A stretch of 64,000 nucleotides of DNA from Actinomycetota bacterium. GTDB taxonomy: Bacteria > Actinomycetota > Actinomycetes > S36-B12 > UBA10799. The DNA lies in assembly GCA_020637055.1 (NCBI GenBank), contig JACJWR010000002.1, positions 1-64,000 on the forward strand. Direction: 5' to 3'. Below are positions 60,853-64,000 of this stretch, one piece after another; position 1 is the first letter of the stretch; each line of letters starts with the position of its first letter. Both the position numbers and the translations under genes were made by a program. The notes under the pieces are model-generated. The model worked only from the letters and a program-made list of their open reading frames with translations, was not told the origin of the DNA and did not search any database.

Positions 60853-60898
60853 CTTCGTCGCACTAGGAACGCCGAATCGGCCTCCTAGTGCGACGAAG
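60853..60898. terminator. 16-bp perfect hairpin between convergent genes
   Basis: CTTCGTCGCACTAGGA at 60853-60868 pairs exactly with TCCTAGTGCGACGAAG at 60883-60898 around a 14-base loop. It lies between the stops of the lipoprotein gene (60812, plus) and cobS (61007, minus), so it could terminate both. The arm sequence resembles the one at 38710. Confidence 0.75.
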
Positions 60899-60941
60899 CC
60901 GCACCCTCGCGGAGGGGGCGGGGGGACGGAGGGGGCGGAGG

Positions 60942-60992
60942 GCACGGAGGGGACGGAGGCACGGAGGGGACGGAGGCACGGAGGGGGCGGAG
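60942..60992 (+). repeat. Three 17-bp G-rich tandem repeats
   Basis: Three head-to-tail copies of a 17-base unit (GCACGGAGGGGACGGAG) differ at one base in the last copy. They extend a G-run-rich track that starts at about 60911. The plus strand has many GGG/GGGG runs and could form G-quadruplexes. Confidence 0.9.
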
Positions 60993-61006
60993 GGACTGAG
61001 GGGCGG

Positions 61007-61837
61007 TCAGGAGAGCAGGGCGAGGGACAGCAGCAGCCAACAGGTCGCCAACTCCACCGACGCCCCCAGCACATCGCCGTTGATCGCGCCGAAGCGCCGC
61101 ACTGCGGCGCGTTCGAGGCCGAGCACGATCACTCCGGTGGCCGCTGCCACACCTGCGGCAACCCACACCGGCACCCCGACCACGGCCATCGCCACCACCG
61201 CGACCATCGCCCAGCCGACACCCACCGCAGCCGCCGAGCGAGGGCCCAGAGCGCCGATCGCGGATCGGCCGAGGCCGCCGTCGGCGGCGGGTACGCCCTT
61301 CCGGGTGAGCCATGCGAGCGGGGCCCGGGCCAGCAACAACACGGAGGCCAGCAGGATCGCCGATTCCACGACTCCGGCCGTCGCGAAGAGCGCGGCCAGC
61401 GCCACAGTGTCCAGCCCGGCGACCACGATCAGCGTCACCCCGCCCAATGCTCCGAGGTTCGGGTCGCGCATCACCGCCAGTGCGGCGGCGCCTCGGCGTC
61501 CGGAGGCGAACCCGTCGGCGGTGTCGGCCAGACCGTCGAGGTGCAGGCCCCTGGTGAGCAGTGCGTAGCCTGCGAACACCACGCCCCCGAGCAGGATCGC
61601 GGCCAGATTCGATCTGTTTCCGGTGAGGTCGGCCAGCCACCACACGGCAGCGGCCAGCGAACCGAGGAGCACACCCAGCAGCCCGCCCCACCCCGGTGCG
61701 GTCGCGAGCGCTACCCGCCAGGCAGTCGAGTCGACCCGGTCGGGAGGCGGCACCGGTATCGACGTGAAGGTTCCGATGGCCAGTCGGAGACCGTCGCCGA
61801 GCCGCGTTCCCGCGGCCGAAGGCGGCGAAACGGTCAT
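61007..61837 (-). CDS. cobS: Adenosylcobinamide-GDP ribazoletransferase
   Basis: The 276-residue integral membrane enzyme joins adenosylcobinamide-GDP and alpha-ribazole to make adenosylcobalamin. Family blocks are RLAIGTFTSIPVPPP at the N-terminus, TRGLHLDGLADTADGFAS (acidic, metal-binding) and MRDPNLGALGGV, with about seven transmembrane helices. Its start overlaps the cobT stop by 4 bp (ATGA), so it is translated after cobT. Confidence 0.93.
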   Translation of the reverse strand: MTVSPPSAAGTRLGDGLRLAIGTFTSIPVPPPDRVDSTAWRVALATAPGWGGLLGVLLGSLAAAVWWLADLTGNRSNLAAILLGGVVFAGYALLTRGLHLDGLADTADGFASGRRGAAALAVMRDPNLGALGGVTLIVVAGLDTVALAALFATAGVVESAILLASVLLLARAPLAWLTRKGVPAADGGLGRSAIGALGPRSAAAVGVGWAMVAVVAMAVVGVPVWVAAGVAAATGVIVLGLERAAVRRFGAINGDVLGASVELATCWLLLSLALLS

Positions 61838-62922
61838 GTCGGCTCCACCGGACCGGATACGCCGGCCCCGTCGAAGGTGGCCATCTCGCCGAGCGTGGCG
61901 GCGGCTGCTCGCAGCACGCCGAGTGCCAACAGCGCGCCGGTGCCTTCACCGAGTCGCATGCCGAAGTCGACAACCGGCTCCAACCGCAGGCGGTCGAGCA
62001 CGAATCCATGCGCCGGTTCAACGGATCGGTGGCCAGCCAGCCACCAGTTCCTCGCCCGGTAGGCCATCGCGTTGGCGACCAGGGCCGCCGCGCCGACCAC
62101 CACCCCGTCGAGGATCACCGGGACCCCCCGGGCGGCTGCTCCGAGTAGGAAGCCCGCCATCGCCGCGAGATCGGCTCCGCCCAGCGCGGCCAGCAAGCCC
62201 ATCGGGTCACCAAGGCGCTCCCGGGCCCGGAACATCCCGTCCCGGACAGCTGCGCACTTGACCATCCAGACGTCGTCGTCGATGCCGGTGCCGCGACCCA
62301 CCACCTCCGCGGCGTTCTTCCGGCACATCAGTCCGATCAATGCGGCAGCGGGGGTGGTGTTGCCGATCCCCATGTCGCCGGCAATCAACAGGTCGGCCCC
62401 GGCGTCGACCTCCTCGTCGGCCACCGCGACTCCGGCGGCGAATGCGGCTCGGGCTTCGTCGGCGGTCAGTGCATCTTCACGATCCAGCGGCATCGAACCG
62501 CGGCGGACCTTGTACCGGGTGAGGTCCGCCGGAACACTGTGGACGGCGGCGTCCCAGTCGATGTCGACGGCGAGATCGAGCACCCGCACGCCAACGTCCA
62601 CCTGGGCAGCCAGCACATTCGCCGCGGCACCGCCGGCGAGCAGATTCAGCACCATTTGGGCGGTGACCGCCGGGGGATAGGCGGAGGTGCGCGCGGCCAC
62701 ACCGTGGTCGCCGGCGAAGACGACGAGTCGCGCTCGGCGGGGTAGCGTCGGCGGGCAGGTGCCTTGGGCGGCGGCCAGCCACACCGAGAGTTCCTCCAGC
62801 CGGCCGAGCGATCCCGCGGGCTTGGTGAGGATCGCCTGGCGAGCCAGCGCTTCATCGTGTGCAGCGGCGGACGGGAGCCCCACCCGGGCGGCCAGCTCGT
62901 CGGGGTCAACCGAGGTCGACAT
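61834..62922 (-). CDS. cobT: Nicotinate-nucleotide-DMB phosphoribosyltransferase
   Basis: The 362-residue enzyme activates dimethylbenzimidazole to alpha-ribazole phosphate. It has LTKPAGSLGRLEELSVWLAA, VVFAGDHGVAARTSAYPPAVTAQMV, the nucleotide-binding LLIAGDMGIGNTTPAAALIG, and near the C-terminus RLGEGTGALLALGVLRAAA containing the catalytic glutamate. It overlaps cobU by 17 bp upstream and cobS by 4 bp downstream, forming one operon on the minus strand. Confidence 0.94.
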   Translation of the reverse strand: MSTSVDPDELAARVGLPSAAAHDEALARQAILTKPAGSLGRLEELSVWLAAAQGTCPPTLPRRARLVVFAGDHGVAARTSAYPPAVTAQMVLNLLAGGAAANVLAAQVDVGVRVLDLAVDIDWDAAVHSVPADLTRYKVRRGSMPLDREDALTADEARAAFAAGVAVADEEVDAGADLLIAGDMGIGNTTPAAALIGLMCRKNAAEVVGRGTGIDDDVWMVKCAAVRDGMFRARERLGDPMGLLAALGGADLAAMAGFLLGAAARGVPVILDGVVVGAAALVANAMAYRARNWWLAGHRSVEPAHGFVLDRLRLEPVVDFGMRLGEGTGALLALGVLRAAAATLGEMATFDGAGVSGPVEPT

Positions 62923-64000
62923 GGCGGTTCCTCTCCAACTCCAGTGGTTGTCCGGCCACGAGCAACACGGTGGTATCGCACTCCCGCGCCAGGGTCGCGT
63001 TTACAGTGCCGAGCAAGTCCCGGAACAGGCGGCCGGCGGCGTGATCCGGAACCACCCCTGAGCCAACCTCGTTGGTCACCAGCAGAATCTCGACGTCGCG
63101 TTCGAGGGCGGTCCGGAGAGCGTCGGTGAACGTGCCCAGCGCATCCTCGACCGCCGATTCGGCAGCGATCGGATCCGTCCACCCGGCCACATCATCGACC
63201 AGGCGGGTCAGCCACAAGGTGAGACAGTCGACGATCACAGTGCCGCCGTCCGGTGTGGCGGTGATCGTCGCGGCCGGGTCGGCGGACTCCACGGTGCGCC
63301 ACGACGCCGGCCGACGGTGGCGGTGCAGTTCGATTCGTGCCGCCCACTCCGCGTCATCCGGTGATGCCGGATATCCGGTGGCGATGTAGGTCACCGGGCG
63401 GTCACCGGCCTGCGCGATCCGCTCGGCATAGCGGGACTTCCCGGATCGCGCGCCGCCGGTGACCAGTCGGCAACGGGCCCGCCGACGACCGGTCCCGACC
63501 TCGAGCACGGTCCCGTCGTCGACCAGGCGCGCCCCCCAGGACGCCAGATCGCGCGACAACTGCGACTGCGGCGGGTTGTGATGCCCGAGGTGCACCGCGA
63601 TCACATCTGTGTTCTCGGTGACGGCGCCGACCCGGCGAAGCATCGCCAGGGTCTCGCAGAAGGTGTCGTGGGCGAGGTGCCCGGGCGTCGGGAGCGGCCC
63701 GACTCCGGGGTGGTTGCCGAAGGTCAACTCCAGCAGGACCGTGTCGTAGCCCGCCCCGGTGACTGCGGCCAGCAACGTGTCGTCCGGCAATCCGGTGTCG
63801 GCCGCATACAGCAACGACGCGTCACCACCCCGAACCTCGAAGAGCACCGCCTCGTCGGCCCACGGATCGCTCACTCGCCCGACCACCGTCCGCCCATGGG
63901 TCGACGGGACGACCCTGAGTCGCATGCCGGCCACTTCATGGGTGGCCCCGGCGACGGCTGGCACCAAGGTGACGTCGGAACCCGGTGGCAACCACCCCCG
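62906..64000 (-). CDS. cobU: Metallo-beta-lactamase-fold domain fused to CobU (5'-partial)
   Basis: The frame runs off the window end, so the N-terminus is missing; at least 361 residues are present. The C-terminal half is the adenosylcobinamide kinase/guanylyltransferase: P-loop RLVTGGARSGKSRYAERI, YIATGYPASPDDAEWAARIELHR, LTLWLTRLV, LVTNEVGSGVVPDHAAGRLFRDLLG and VAGQPLEL. The N-terminal half has an MBL-like fold: YAADTGLPDD, LLELTFGNHPG and VIAVHLGHHNPP as metal-binding candidates. CobU enzymes phosphorylate and guanylylate cobinamide during salvage. A similar MBL-CobU fusion occurs in some other actinobacteria, to my recollection. Confidence 0.85.
   Translation of the reverse strand, partial: RGWLPPGSDVTLVPAVAGATHEVAGMRLRVVPSTHGRTVVGRVSDPWADEAVLFEVRGGDASLLYAADTGLPDDTLLAAVTGAGYDTVLLELTFGNHPGVGPLPTPGHLAHDTFCETLAMLRRVGAVTENTDVIAVHLGHHNPPQSQLSRDLASWGARLVDDGTVLEVGTGRRRARCRLVTGGARSGKSRYAERIAQAGDRPVTYIATGYPASPDDAEWAARIELHRHRRPASWRTVESADPAATITATPDGGTVIVDCLTLWLTRLVDDVAGWTDPIAAESAVEDALGTFTDALRTALERDVEILLVTNEVGSGVVPDHAAGRLFRDLLGTVNATLARECDTTVLLVAGQPLELERNRHVDLG

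Noticed and set aside
60885..62021. 378-codon minus-strand frame including the G-rich repeats
   Set aside because: It is a shadow of cobS and its tail translates the minisatellite; no family features.

Overview
The window is GC-rich and densely coded DNA from an actinobacterium (Actinomycetota). The main lineage evidence is the dnaE followed by hisD-hisC-hisB-hisH-priA-hisF layout, with the dual-function PriA isomerase in place of a plain HisA. Frequent ATGA/GTGA gene overlaps and many genes whose start codon sits 6-7 nt after a TANNNT box (leaderless promoters) agree with this. I cannot place it more precisely. I saw no rRNA, tRNA or CRISPR array.

Positions 1 to about 19,000 look like an accessory region. 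It opens with a protein of four tandem beta-rich repeats at the window edge, followed by decayed IS3 and IS256 transposase genes (1540-2734). Next come small unknown genes, including a helix-hairpin-helix protein at 3522, and a translationally coupled nuclease plus UvrD-type helicase-nuclease pair resembling AddB/AddA (4976-11298). A minus-strand pair carrying a YbjN/TY-chaperone-like protein follows (11431-12995). An FHA-ABC transporter gene is broken off just after its ABC signature motif, and a split STAND-type ATPase/TPR gene pair (14161-16801) sits directly beside the break. An ECF-like sigma factor and a dual-specificity phosphatase close this region.

Positions 19,000 to 46,600 are mixed housekeeping and metabolism. 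They hold a zinc metallopeptidase, an Old Yellow Enzyme, a secreted PA-rich protein, the arginine-deiminase-like CtlX, a membrane-anchored helix-hairpin-helix protein and a 1211-residue secreted protein with three C-terminal repeats. Further on are TspO, a CbbX-like AAA ATPase, an AlkZ-like protein, an AarF/UbiB kinase, an acyltransferase, a DHA2-type MFS exporter, a SNF2 helicase coupled to a quinone oxidoreductase, an SMP-30 lactonase, a GNAT-menC pair and an aminotransferase.

Positions 46,800 to 64,000 are core. DNA polymerase III alpha comes first, then YbaK, a LON-domain protein and patatin. The histidine operon hisD-hisC-hisB-(52-aa membrane protein)-hisH-priA-hisF starts from an apparently leaderless promoter. 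After it come a MaoC-like protein, a ferritin-like (DUF2202-type) lipoprotein behind a CsoR-like palindrome, and the cobalamin genes cobS-cobT-cobU, cobU being fused to a metallo-beta-lactamase-fold domain and running off the window.

The most striking anomalies are six indels packed into about 300 bp across the end of priA and the start of hisF, the split STAND/TPR pair beside a truncated transporter gene, the consistent leaderless-promoter geometry, and several long perfect hairpins and short tandem repeats in intergenic DNA.
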